This document shows, piece after piece, positions 50,704 through 59,159 of a DNA stretch of 59,980 bases. Below the pieces are notes generated by a model. That model saw only the letters and a list, made by a program, of their open reading frames with translations, was not told the DNA's origin and searched no databases. A program made the translations under genes and the position numbers. The stretch's first letter is position 1; every line of letters starts with the position of its first letter. The DNA comes from CAYQQQ01 sp964420125 (GTDB lineage: Bacteria > Actinomycetota > Acidimicrobiia > Acidimicrobiales > Microtrichaceae), in NCBI GenBank assembly GCA_964420125.1, contig CAYQQQ010000028.1, positions 1 through 59,980 on the forward strand, read 5' to 3'.

Positions 50704-51273
50704 TCAGGGCTCGTCGATCCACGCCGGAGCCGCGTCGAGCAGGAACCGACTCACGTCGAGGCACCGCTCGAGCACGTCGCAGAGCATCTCCTCGCCCAGG
50801 TACACCTGCCACATGTTCACCCCGACCCGGGAGACCACGGTCAGCGTGCGGATCGAAGGGTCGGTCACGATCTGGTAGGAGTCGACCGCGCTCACCTCGA
50901 CCGGCAGGTCCGGGCCGCCGATGCCGGCCAGCTCGGTGGCCAGCAGGAGCAGGTCGGGACTGTTGGGCAGTGGGGGCAGCGACCAGGTGAACGACAGCGG
51001 CAGCTCGAAGGTCTGCTCTGGCTCCTCGCCCTCGGGCAGCTGCATGAGCGCGTCCTCGAACGCGAGCAGGGTGCGGGGATCGACGTCGACGCTGAGGTGG
51101 AACTCCAGGGGCCCGCCGCACGCCTCCTCGGGATGGAGGTCGACCTCGAAGGCCTGGCGCATGGAGTACGTCTCCACGAAGTGGCGCTCGTCGTGGACGT
51201 GGAAGCCGTGGTCGGCGGCGTGGTTCTTGAGATCGGCGACGAAGCCGGCGACGTCGATGATGGCCATCGCCAC
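50704..51273 (-). CDS. Conserved-looking hypothetical protein
   Basis: 189-residue soluble acidic protein; family not recognised. It begins AMAIIDVAGFVADLKNHAAD and has alternating beta/helix patterns (PLEFHLSVDVDPRTLLAFED, TLTVVSRVGVNMWQVYLGEE). No signal peptide, membrane helix or catalytic motif is seen. Third-position GC is high and there is no disruption, so it is probably a real gene. ATG 51273 or the second Met (51267) could be the start. It is divergent from the IMPase-like gene with 79 bp between starts. Confidence 0.65.
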   Translation of the reverse strand: MAMAIIDVAGFVADLKNHAADHGFHVHDERHFVETYSMRQAFEVDLHPEEACGGPLEFHLSVDVDPRTLLAFEDALMQLPEGEEPEQTFELPLSFTWSLPPLPNSPDLLLLATELAGIGGPDLPVEVSAVDSYQIVTDPSIRTLTVVSRVGVNMWQVYLGEEMLCDVLERCLDVSRFLLDAAPAWIDEP

Positions 51274-51352
51274 AAGGTTGCCATCCGTGTGGGGTGGGGC
51301 AAAGCCGAAACAACCCGGCAGACCGGGTCACGCGGCCCGGTAGCCTGCGGCG

Positions 51353-52195
51353 ATGGCTTCCCGCCCCGCGCCCGACGGCGTGCTCGACCTCCTGCGCCGC
51401 GCCGAGACGGCGGTGGCCGCCGCCTTCGAGGCCCATCGTCGGGAGCTCGCGGGGGCCGAGGGCCACCATGGGGGGCTTCTGGCGTTGCGGACGAAGGGGG
51501 AGCGGGAGGGCCAGTACCGACTCGACCTGGTGGCCGACCGCGCGGTGCACGAGGTGCTGGATCCCGAAGGCGTGGGGGTGCTCTCGGAGGAGAGCGGTCT
51601 GCAGCGCCCGGACGCGGCCGTGCTCGTGGTGGTCGATCCCGTGGACGGCTCGACGAACGCCTCCCGGGGCATACCGTGGTACGCCACCAGCCTGTGCGCT
51701 CTCGACGACGACGGCCCGTGGGTGGCGCTGGTGACCAACCTGGCGACCGGCAGCAGCTGGCACGCCGTGCGCGGTGAGGGGGCGTGGCGCGACGGCCGAC
51801 CGGTGCGGACCTCGGAGACCCGGGAGCTGGGGCAGGCCGTGGTGGTGCTCAACGGCCACGCACCTCGACACCTCGGCTGGCGCCAGTACCGGACGCTGGG
51901 GGCCACGGCGCTGGATCTGTGCGCGGTGGCCGACGGCACCGTGGATGCCACGGTGGACTTCGGAGGCGATGCCCTGGGGCCGTGGGACTACCTCGGGGGC
52001 GCGTTGGTGCTGCACGAGGCCGGCGGCGAGATGGTGGATGCCGGCGGTCGGGAGCTGGCGGTGCGGGACCCCTCCGCTCGGCGCAGCCCCGTCTCGGCAG
52101 CCACGCCGGAGCTGCTGGCGGCGCTGTTGGCGGCGCGGACGACGGCGCTGGCCGTGCCGCCGGCGGTGGTGACGGCGGAGGGGGAGCGAGGGTGA
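51353..52195 (+). CDS. Inositol monophosphatase family protein
   Basis: 280-residue member of the lithium-sensitive phosphatase family (IMPase, FBPase, CysQ-like). LSEESG, VVDPVDGSTNASRGIPWYA (metal-binding DPxDGS) and GPWDYLGGALVLHEAGG (second Asp) are present. The C-terminal 30 residues are alanine-rich. The specific substrate cannot be told. ATG 51353. It overlaps the NUDIX gene by one base (TGATG). Confidence 0.87.
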   Translation: MASRPAPDGVLDLLRRAETAVAAAFEAHRRELAGAEGHHGGLLALRTKGEREGQYRLDLVADRAVHEVLDPEGVGVLSEESGLQRPDAAVLVVVDPVDGSTNASRGIPWYATSLCALDDDGPWVALVTNLATGSSWHAVRGEGAWRDGRPVRTSETRELGQAVVVLNGHAPRHLGWRQYRTLGATALDLCAVADGTVDATVDFGGDALGPWDYLGGALVLHEAGGEMVDAGGRELAVRDPSARRSPVSAATPELLAALLAARTTALAVPPAVVTAEGERG

Positions 52196-52710
52196 TGCGT
52201 CGGTGGGTGATGACCCGGGTGTACGCCGGCTTCGGCCGGCTGCCGCGGGGCATGCGGCGCCGGATCGTCCGCTCGGTGTCGCCCAAGTTCACCGTCGGCG
52301 CGGTGTGCTTCGTGGTGCGCGAGGACGGTCGGGTGCTGCTGGTCCGCCACAGCTACAACCGGCGGTGGGGCACCGCAGGCGGGCTGGCCAAGCGCCGGGA
52401 GCCGCCGCGGATCGCCGCGGTGCGCGAAGCGCGCGAGGAGGTGGGCCTCGAGGTGGAGCTGGTGGGCCATCCTGCGGTGGTGGTCGAACCGGTGCTGCGG
52501 AGGGTGGACGTGGTGTACCTGGCCCGGCCGGTCGACGAGTCGGACGCGGACCGTGCCCGGCCCACCTCGGCGGAGATCCTCGAGGTGGGGTGGTTCGCGC
52601 TCGAGGCCCTGCCCGACATCTCCACCGAGACCGCGATGGCGTGGGCGGCGCTGCGCGCATCGAGCGAGGGGAGGACGGTCCCGACCGGTGAGGGAGGCGC
52701 GGCACGATGA
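52195..52710 (+). CDS. NUDIX hydrolase
   Basis: 171-residue NUDIX protein. A basic helical N-terminus (about 1-33) precedes the domain; the NUDIX box GGLAKRREPPRIAAVREARE followed by EVGLEV matches G-x5-E-x7-RE-x2-EE-x-G. The Glu residues that bind metal are intact. ATG 52195 follows GTG 52192 in frame, and either may be used; translation is probably coupled to the IMPase-like gene. Substrate unknown (nucleoside diphosphate derivative). Confidence 0.88.
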   Translation: MRRWVMTRVYAGFGRLPRGMRRRIVRSVSPKFTVGAVCFVVREDGRVLLVRHSYNRRWGTAGGLAKRREPPRIAAVREAREEVGLEVELVGHPAVVVEPVLRRVDVVYLARPVDESDADRARPTSAEILEVGWFALEALPDISTETAMAWAALRASSEGRTVPTGEGGAAR

Positions 52711-52746
52711 TGGTCGACGTCGCAGGCCGGCAGCTCGGCGGGCCGG

Positions 52747-52800
52747 CTCGGCAGGTAGACAGCTCGGCAGGTAGGCAGCTCGGCAGGTAGGCAGCTCGGC
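52747..52800. repeat. 16-bp tandem repeat, about 3.4 copies
   Basis: Units of CTCGGCAGGTAGGCAG (first copy with one change) start at 52747, 52763 and 52779, with a partial copy to 52800. They fill the space between the NUDIX gene and the convergent PilZ protein gene. No other feature is seen there. Confidence 0.85.
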
Positions 52801-52807
52801 GCCGACC

Positions 52808-54706
52808 TCAGGCCGCGGGGCCTCGCACGCGGCTCCTGCTGATGGCCGGGCTGAGCCCCTTGGGCACGGCGGCTGCGTCCGCGGCGTCGCGGGCCGGCAG
52901 CAGCACCCGGCAGTACTCGGTGAGGCGGACGCGGGCTGCCGGGGAGCGGTGGGTGAAGGCGAGCCCGACGGCGTAGCCGCTGCCCGGCGGGCCGGCGAGG
53001 CGGCGCACCGAGCGCACCTCGGCCGCCACGGTGGCCTGGTGCAGCCCACCGTCGAGGCCGGGAACCCGCAGGGTGACCACGTAGGGGCAGCCGATCCGCG
53101 GCGGACGGTGGAAGTGCACCGAGGCTCCGCCTTCGGCGAGGTCGAGGACGCGGTGGGCCTCGTCGCCGAGACGCGCGGTGGCCTCCACGGCGAAGCGGGG
53201 GGTGCGTCGGCGGGTGCGTCGGCGGGTGTCGAAGAGCAGCTCGGCGATCAGCGCGAGGAGCACCGCGGCGATGCCGAGGGTCATCCAGGTGGCTGTGGGT
53301 GACATGGCGGGCAGGGCGACCATCCCGACCGTGGCGCCGAGGCGCCACATGGCTGCCACGGCGACCAGGGTGGTGCCGGTCATGAGCAGGCGAAGACGGG
53401 GTGTGGGTTCGTCGAGGTGACCGCTGTGCGGCGGAGTGCGCAGGGCGAGCAGCACGCGACGGGGGACGAGCAGGCTGGCCCAGGCGCTGCAGTACGCACC
53501 GATGAGCAGCCACCGGTGGCGGGCGCCGGTGACGGTTCCCCCGACGCCGCGGCCGAGCACCCGGGAGGCGAGGGAGACCAGGCCCATCCACACCCCCCAC
53601 ATGGCCACCAGCCATCGCGGATCGGCGCGCACGGGGAGGGCGCCGGTGACGAGGGTGGCGCAGAGGATCCACACCAGCGCCAGGCGACGCAGACCGCTCA
53701 GGTAGGTGACGAGGGTGCCGAGGTAGGACAGGCGCTGGTCGAGGCGCAGGTTGCGGGCGATGAGGGGGTTCTGCGCGGTGCGCAGCACCGTCAGGTCGCC
53801 CTGGGCGGTGACGGCGTGCTGGGCGATGAAGCCGTCGAGATCGGGACGGGCGAGGGTGAGCACCACCGGTGTGGCGTGGTAGGTGCAGCGCCAGCCGTGG
53901 CCGAGGGCGGCGATGGAGAGCCGGAACCCGGGCGTGTCGGTGTCGGTGGGGATCCCGCCGAGCTCGTCGAGGGCGCGGCGGCGCACGACGCCACCGGAGC
54001 CGCACCAGTAGGCCGCACCGTGGGTGTTCTTGCCGGGCAGCAGGACTCGGAAGAGCAGCTCGGCCTCGGTGGCGCTGCCGCGGTACTCCCCGGGGGAGGG
54101 TCCGTAGAAGGCCTGGCGGCCTTGGGCGAGCCACACCGAAGGGTCGGTGAAGTCGCCGGTGAGCTCGTCGAGCATCTCGGGGAGGGGCACGTGGTCGGCG
54201 GCGAGGACGGTGACCAGCTCGTGGTGGAGCTGAGGGAGCACGGAGGCGAGGGCCGCTTCGATGGGCTGGTCGAGGCCGAGGGCGTCGGCGACGAACAGCT
54301 CGGCGCCGAGCTCACCGGCCCAGCGGGCGAGGTCGGCGCGCCCGAGGGTGTCGACGACCACGGTGCGGTGGGGGTGGGCGATGGCCCGACAGCCGACCAG
54401 TGTGGCGCGCACCACCTCGGCGGGTTCGTCGCGACAGACCACGACGACGTCGACGGGGACGGCGTGGGCGGGCTCGCGGGGGGAGCTGCGGAGCTCCCAG
54501 CCGTCGTAGGCGTAGCGGAGCAGGCTGACCCAGATGAACGCCTCGGCCAACCACAGTCGCCAGAACAGCAGGGGTTGCGTGCCCCGGCGGGTCCAGCCGA
54601 TCCGCCACAGCAGGTATGCGCCGCCGAACGCGATCGCGGCGAGGACCAGTGCGCGCGCCGGGCGGGTCAGCCGCGCCGAAGCACCGGGACGTCTCGCGAT
54701 CGTCAC
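52808..54706 (-). CDS. Cellulose-synthase-like GT2 with PilZ domain, catalytic motifs lost
   Basis: 632-residue membrane protein resembling BcsA-type processive glycosyltransferases: two N-terminal membrane helices, a GT-A domain (about 80-320), about six further helices and a C-terminal PilZ domain (about 490-590; RRRTPRFAVE and DLAEGGASV). The DxD-like LAADHVP is present. The position of the catalytic TED reads TPG (258-260) and that of QxxRW reads QHAVT (296-300). It could be an inactive or repurposed synthase that still senses c-di-GMP, although the PilZ motif is also altered (Ala for Ser). GTG start. Otherwise undisrupted. Confidence 0.7.
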   Translation of the reverse strand: MTIARRPGASARLTRPARALVLAAIAFGGAYLLWRIGWTRRGTQPLLFWRLWLAEAFIWVSLLRYAYDGWELRSSPREPAHAVPVDVVVVCRDEPAEVVRATLVGCRAIAHPHRTVVVDTLGRADLARWAGELGAELFVADALGLDQPIEAALASVLPQLHHELVTVLAADHVPLPEMLDELTGDFTDPSVWLAQGRQAFYGPSPGEYRGSATEAELLFRVLLPGKNTHGAAYWCGSGGVVRRRALDELGGIPTDTDTPGFRLSIAALGHGWRCTYHATPVVLTLARPDLDGFIAQHAVTAQGDLTVLRTAQNPLIARNLRLDQRLSYLGTLVTYLSGLRRLALVWILCATLVTGALPVRADPRWLVAMWGVWMGLVSLASRVLGRGVGGTVTGARHRWLLIGAYCSAWASLLVPRRVLLALRTPPHSGHLDEPTPRLRLLMTGTTLVAVAAMWRLGATVGMVALPAMSPTATWMTLGIAAVLLALIAELLFDTRRRTRRRTPRFAVEATARLGDEAHRVLDLAEGGASVHFHRPPRIGCPYVVTLRVPGLDGGLHQATVAAEVRSVRRLAGPPGSGYAVGLAFTHRSPAARVRLTEYCRVLLPARDAADAAAVPKGLSPAISRSRVRGPAA

Positions 54707-54805
54707 ATCATGACGATCGGCAGGGCGACGCCGGTGTTGATGAGTCCGGTTGGTGGGGGACCGGGCTGCAGCTCGGCGGTGGTCGGGTCCTGGTCGTCTC
54801 CACGG

Positions 54806-56295
54806 TCACGGCACGGAGTCCGTCAGCCCGCGCTGTTGTGCGGGGATGGTTCTTCGGGCTCGGCTGTCGTGCCACTCGAAGCGCTGTCCGAGCATGCCGG
54901 ATGGTCCCCCGAGTCCCGGGTGGTCAGGCGGAGATGTCGGTGGTGCAACCGAGGGCCGTAGCGTCCAGCGTCGGGAGTGGGCCGCGCCGTGATGGCGTCG
55001 ACAGAGCAGCACCATGGCGTCGACATCGGTGCGCCCGCCCGTCTCCCAGCCAGGTTCGTGATGGGCATCGCACCAGTCGGCGCGCATGTCGCAACCGGGG
55101 AACACGCAGCCGCCGTCCCGGATGGCGAGGGTCTTGCGTTGCGCCGGGCTTGCCAGTCGGGTGGAGCGTCCCAACCACAGCGGACTGCCGTGGCGATCTA
55201 CGACGATCGCCCGGAGGTGCGCATCGCAGCGGAGCAGGGCGGCGACCTCGGGTGGGAGCGGTTCACCGTCGAGAGCCCGGACCACGCCGACTCCTTCGTC
55301 GCTGACCGGGATCACCACGATCGCTTCCGTGCGGGTGGGGACAGTAGCGTCGGTCGAGGTGGCGAGACCCTGGCGGACCAGCTGCACGAGCGCCCGCGCC
55401 AGCAGCTGGCCGCCGCTGGGCATGGCGATGCCAGCGCTGTTGTGCTCCCGCCAGGCGACGCGTCGATGCCGGGACGTCTCCGCCAGGAGTGCCTGACGGA
55501 AGGACTCTGCTGCCGATCCGAAGAGCTGGCCGCGCAGCAGCAGGCCGCCGTCGGACGTCGGCCGCATGGAGACCACCCGTCCTCGTGGCCACCGGGTGCA
55601 TCGAGGTCGTCCAGGAGCGAGTCGAACAGACCGGAGGAGTCCTGGGTGTCGTTCGGACTCTCTCCATGTTGCCTGCAAGTGTTCGGATCAGGGGCCGGAG
55701 GCTCCTCCGTCCGGGGCCCGGGCTCTGCGCCCTCCGGGGCAGCCTCCTCCGCCGGCTCCGCCTCCGCCCGGCGGTCGATCTCGTCGCTCAGGAGCGCTAC
55801 CCGGGCTCTCATGCGACGTCGCCACCTGGCGAGGGTGAGCCCGACCGCCTCGTGGCTCAGCTCCTCGTCGAGGGGCTCGAGCTCGCGGACCACTCGCCGA
55901 TCCTGGATCTCGTCGATGGCCCGGAGGTGCTCGAGGCTCAGCTCTCCTCGCCGCAACGCGGCGCCGATATTGGGGAAGCGGGCCATCAGCTCTCCGGCTC
56001 TCGACAGCCACGTGCCCTGGCTGCCGCAACCCAGTCGGGAGTAGGCCCACCACGTGCCGACCGAGAGGCCGCACGCGTGCTCTGCGATCTGCGTACGAGC
56101 GATGGAGGCCATGCCGGTGGCGAGCGCGGCATCGACAGACATCGTCACCCGTCGCAGCGTGGTCACCAGCTCCATCACCGCAGCTGGCTCGAGCTCGTCC
56201 CACGAGATCTCTGCGAGCGAGCCGGGATCGACGGCGACCTGATGCGCGGCCTCCGACTTCCGTAACCCGCCCCTTCCTCTCTCAGAATCGAACAT
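54806..56295 (-). pseudogene. Frameshifted DUF222 / HNH endonuclease
   Basis: Second 13E12-type gene. From ATG 56295 the DUF222 part reads well (ISWDELEPAAVMELVTTLRR, WWAYSRLGCGSQGTWLSRAG) to LLDDLDAPGGHEDGW. The frame then changes at about 55570-55580, and the rest continues in another frame (VSMRPTSDGGLLLRGQLFGS, RDGGCVFPGCDMRADWC, LCRRHHGAAHSRRW) to a stop at 54806. One missing base restores a continuous protein like the intact copy at 14931-16613. HNH residues are intact, so the lesion is recent or a sequencing error. The start codon lies in a LexA-type box. Confidence 0.85.
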
Positions 56296-56303
56296 ACGTT
56301 CGA
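56288..56303 (-). promoter_or_regulatory. LexA/SOS box over second DUF222-HNH start
   Basis: TCGAACATACGTTCGA is a perfect match to TCGAAC-N4-GTTCGA and contains the ATG (56295) of the minus-strand DUF222/HNH gene. Position relative to the start codon is the same as in the box at 16606-16621. Confidence 0.8.
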
Positions 56304-56447
56304 CTCTAGCAGGATGGCAAGTGGTGTCAAGGGGAGATGGTGAGGATCGTCGACCCGCCCTGGAACCGGCAGACCATCGGGTCGACGTCACCCGTACCCC
56401 GAACGCCTTCTCCATCCGATCGGCTGCCCGGTACGCTCCGCCTCTCC

Positions 56448-56521
56448 GGGCGTGTAGCTCAGCTGGCTAGAGCACCTCCCTTACAAGGAGGGAGTCGGGG
56501 GTTCGAGTCCCTCCACGCCCA
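56448..56521 (+). tRNA. tRNA-Val (TAC)
   Basis: 74 nt without encoded CCA. Acceptor GGGCGTG pairs with CACGCCC; D-arm GTAGCTCAGCTGGCTAGAGC; anticodon stem CCTCC/GGAGG with loop CTTACAA, anticodon TAC; T-arm GGGGGTTCGAGTCCCTC. All arms fold. It borders the accessory stretch that runs to the window end. Confidence 0.96.
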
Positions 56522-56686
56522 CTTCGGAAGCCCTTGCGCCCCTTGGGTTCTGAGCGTTCGGGTGGCTCTCCGACGAGTCGCCGTGCGGGTGAGGGGTGCC
56601 AATGGGGGTGCCTTACTCCGGTGGTCCGGCAGACGCCGTGGTGGAACCGACCGGACGGCCGGTGCTGCCTCCTAACATTGGACCGC

Positions 56687-56920
56687 ATGTCCACGACGGT
56701 CGAGCTCCCCACCGAGGTGAAGGTCCGCCTCGAGGCTGAGGCCGGTCGCCGCGGCATCACGGTGGTTGAGCTCATCTCCCAACTCGCGGAACACCTTCCT
56801 GTCAGGTTGCCGGAGGTCGCCCCCCGCCGGCCGGCGTTCGTTGGGATCGGTTCGTCGACTTCGGGACGTTCTGCCCGTGAGGCCGAGGAGATGCTCGCCG
56901 AGGGGTTCGGGCCCGACTGA
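56687..56920 (+). CDS. VapB-like antitoxin
   Basis: 77-residue small protein: STTVELPTEVKVRLEAEAGR, then GITVVELISQLAEHL, a ribbon-helix-helix-like DNA-binding part, followed by a C-terminal tail (EAEEMLAEGFGPD) that would bind a PIN-domain toxin. ATG 56687. The next gene starts GTG 56923, but that toxin is truncated. An orphan antitoxin may persist as a regulator. Confidence 0.65.
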   Translation: MSTTVELPTEVKVRLEAEAGRRGITVVELISQLAEHLPVRLPEVAPRRPAFVGIGSSTSGRSAREAEEMLAEGFGPD

Positions 56921-56922
56921 TC

Positions 56923-56985
56923 GTGCTCATCGTCGACACGAGTGTGCTGCTGGCCGCGGCCGACAACGCCGATCCTGACCGTCGG
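56923..56985 (+). pseudogene. Truncated VapC (PIN-domain) toxin fragment
   Basis: GTG 56923 gives LIVDTSVLLAAADNADPDRR, the first strand and helix of a PIN domain with the first catalytic Asp. After about residue 22 the sequence is that of an antisense vsr fragment, so roughly 110 residues of the toxin are missing. The frame stays open to 57963 only by chance fusion with unrelated DNA. Confidence 0.7.
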
Positions 56986-57226
56986 CACCCAGTAGTCGCG
57001 GTTGCTCCTCGGGGCCACCTGGTGCTCGGGACAGCCGTGCCAGAAGCATCCGTCGACGAAGACCGCAACCCGAGCCTTCATGAAGACGATGTCGGGATGC
57101 ACCTTCACGCCACCGGCTCGGACCAGCAGATCCTTCCGGAAGCGGAGCCCGCCGCCAAGGGCGACGGTTCGTCTTCCGAGGCCGCGGCGGTCGGCTCGGC
57201 CCGCGTTCTTGTCACACCCCCTGGCT
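56980..57226 (-). pseudogene. Vsr endonuclease fragment
   Basis: The minus strand reads GGGLRFRKDLLVRAGGVKVH, then PDIVFMKARVAVFVDGCFWH and GCPEHQVAPRSNRDYW. This is the core of very-short-patch-repair endonucleases (DUF559-like fold) with the FVDGCFWHGCPEH motif intact. Both the N-terminal and C-terminal parts are lacking. Vsr genes normally accompany DNA methyltransferases of restriction systems; none is in the window. Confidence 0.75.
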
Positions 57227-57247
57227 CCCAACCGAAAGGAACAGCCG

Positions 57248-58202
57248 ATGTCCGCCATCGACGCCCCCGAGGTCACGATCACGAACTACGTCCGGCCGAG
57301 TCCGACTTCCAGATGCGCGGCTACATCGAGCAGATGGACTGCTTCGGTCGTCTTGTGCACTCCCGGGCCCCCTACGACGTCCACCATCAGGTGACCATCC
57401 GAGCGAACCGCGACACGCTCTACTCGTTCGGGGTGTTCGACCTCACCACACCGCTCACCGTCCACCTTCCCGAACCCGACGGCCGCTACCAGTCGCTGAT
57501 GGCCGTCAGCCAGGACCACTCGACTGAGCCCCACTACAGCCCGGCCGCCGTCACCCTCACCACCGAGAGAGTCGGGACCCGCTACGTCACGCTGGTCGTG
57601 CGGACCTTCGCCGACCCGACCGACCCCGACGACCTCGCCCGTGCTCATGCCTTGCAGGACCAGATCACCACCGAGCAGGGCGACGTCGGCGTCTTCGAGG
57701 TGCCGTCGTGGGAGCAGGGAGAGGTCGAGCACATGCGCGCAACGCTCAGCACGCTCGCCGCGCTCGCCACCGATTCGACCAAGGCGTTTGGCCGCAAGGA
57801 AGACCTCGATCCGGTCTACTGGGCACTCGGAGCAGCGATCGGAGGGGGCGGACTCACCGCTGCTGCGGCGAGGTACGAGAGCGCCCACCCGGATCACAAC
57901 GACGGTGAGACGCCCTACACGCTCACCGTCGGCGACGTCCCCTGTGACGCGTCTGGTCGGTGACGCTGTATGACGCCGACGGCTGGATGCCGGTCAACGA
58001 CCTCGACGCGTACTCCTACAACAGCGTCACCTCCGACTGCAGCGACGACGGCACCGTGACCATCCACTTCGGCGGCGACCCGAACCAGCCGAACCACCTA
58101 CCGATCGTGCCGGGCTGGAACTACACGATCCGTGTGTACCGGCCCCGTCCCGAGGTGCTCGACGGCACCTGGACCTTCCCGGAAGCCCAACCGGTCGACT
58201 GA
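57248..58202 (+). pseudogene. DUF1254/DUF1214 protein with two frameshifts
   Basis: ATG 57248 gives SAIDAPEVTITNYVR. A missing base at about 57296 shifts the frame; the protein then reads ESDFQMRGYIEQMDCFGRLV, NRDTLYSFGVFDLTTPLTV and ARAHALQDQITTEQ to about 57946. A second missing base shifts it again to WSVTLYDADGWMPVNDLDAY and WNYTIRVYRPRPEVLDGTW, ending at 58202. The domains and length match complete DUF1254-DUF1214 proteins, so only the frame is broken. Function of the family is unclear. Confidence 0.82.
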
Positions 58203-58466
58203 ACTGCCCACGGCCAATCCGTTCATCGCGGTCACGACCGCTCATGGCAATAGTGGCGACCGAGCGCCCAACCGCTCCGCAAACCGGCTCAACGGTCGCC
58301 AGTGGATCCTCCAATCAGCCCGGGCGACTTCGTTGCGAGCGAAGTCGATGTCGCTGGGGGCTGTGGACGTGGCGACGACGATGGGCTGCACGACGCCGCC
58401 CGCGCCTTCGGCGAGTCGGCGGGCGAGATCGGCGATGTGGGTGAGCATGTCGCGTCGGGAGGGGGA

Positions 58467-58502
58467 TTGCTCGGCCCGGTGCCTGTACGTATGATGTGTA
58501 CA
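58467..58502 (+). promoter_or_regulatory. Promoter and palindrome of MazEF-like operon
   Basis: TTGCTC (58467-58472) and TATGAT (58490-58495) are separated by 17 bp. The -10 lies seven bases before ATG 58502, implying a leaderless mRNA. TGTAC (58484-58488) and GTACA (58498-58502) form an inverted repeat around the -10, a likely site for autorepression by the antitoxin. Confidence 0.6.
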
Positions 58503-58732
58503 TGCCGAACAAGACGATCAGCGTGCCCGACGACGTCGTGCCGATCATCGAGAGCCTTGAGGTGCCCTTTTCGAGGTGGGTGACCGAGCAGCTCCGTCGT
58601 CACGCGGCATTGTCGACGATGTCGTTTGCCGAGCAAGTTCTGGCGGATGCGGCACTGGCCACGAGCGAAGGGTTGACAGACCGAGATGCGGTGGCAGTTG
58701 GCGAGCGCATGGAGCGATCTGCGCCGTGGTGA
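58502..58732 (+). CDS. Antitoxin of MazEF-like pair
   Basis: 76-residue protein: PNKTISVPDDVVPIIESLEV, then PFSRWVTEQLRRHAAL, a ribbon-helix-helix-like N-terminus, and an acidic C-terminal tail for toxin binding. ATG 58502 is preferred over the in-frame GTG 58496 because it sits at the predicted transcription start. It overlaps the toxin gene by 4 bp (GTGA). The operon lies in the accessory 3' part of the window. Confidence 0.68.
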   Translation: MPNKTISVPDDVVPIIESLEVPFSRWVTEQLRRHAALSTMSFAEQVLADAALATSEGLTDRDAVAVGERMERSAPW

Positions 58733-59043
58733 TACGCGGCGGTGTCTATTGGATCGATCTCGACAAGCGCCGCCCATGTGTTGTTGTGTCCTCTCAAGAG
58801 GTTCTCGGTGTTGACGTCTGGCAGGCCCATGTCGTGCCGTTGACGTCGAATCTCGATCGAGCTGGGCTCGCCGGCAATGTCTTGCTCGACGCTGCTGTGA
58901 CGGGTTTGCCGAAGGACTCGGTCGCGGTGCCGCTCGGGTTGGAGCTGGTCGATCGCTCCTGGCTGGGCGATCGAGTGGGCCAGCTGCCGGGCGCGCTGGT
59001 CCACGCCGTCGACGACGGCGTCCGTGCCGTGCTGGGCCTGTGA
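58729..59043 (+). CDS. MazF/PemK-like mRNA interferase
   Basis: 104-residue toxin of the CcdB/MazF fold. RGGVYWIDLDKRRPCVVVSS corresponds to the MazF opening (RGxVxWVDLxxxRPxxVxS); HVVPLTSNLDRAG and LPKDSVAVPLGLELVDRSWL match the central strands and loop. It is expected to cleave mRNA at short sequences. GTG 58729 gives a 4-bp overlap with the antitoxin; GTG 58726 is equally possible. The gene is intact, in contrast with most neighbours. Confidence 0.78.
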   Translation: MIRGGVYWIDLDKRRPCVVVSSQEVLGVDVWQAHVVPLTSNLDRAGLAGNVLLDAAVTGLPKDSVAVPLGLELVDRSWLGDRVGQLPGALVHAVDDGVRAVLGL

Positions 59044-59159
59044 CCAGGGGGTTCCGCTTCAAGCGGCAGCAAGCTCGACGTTCCACGGGGCGCGTGCACT
59101 CAGGGTCAAACTCGCCCCTCCGACACGAACATGCACCCCACGGAGGTGCGCCTGCTGGT

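Noticed and set aside
56923..57963. A single 346-residue fusion of VapC and DUF1254 protein
   Set aside because: The middle is the antisense of a vsr fragment, so the open frame is an accident of joining pieces and not a designed fusion.
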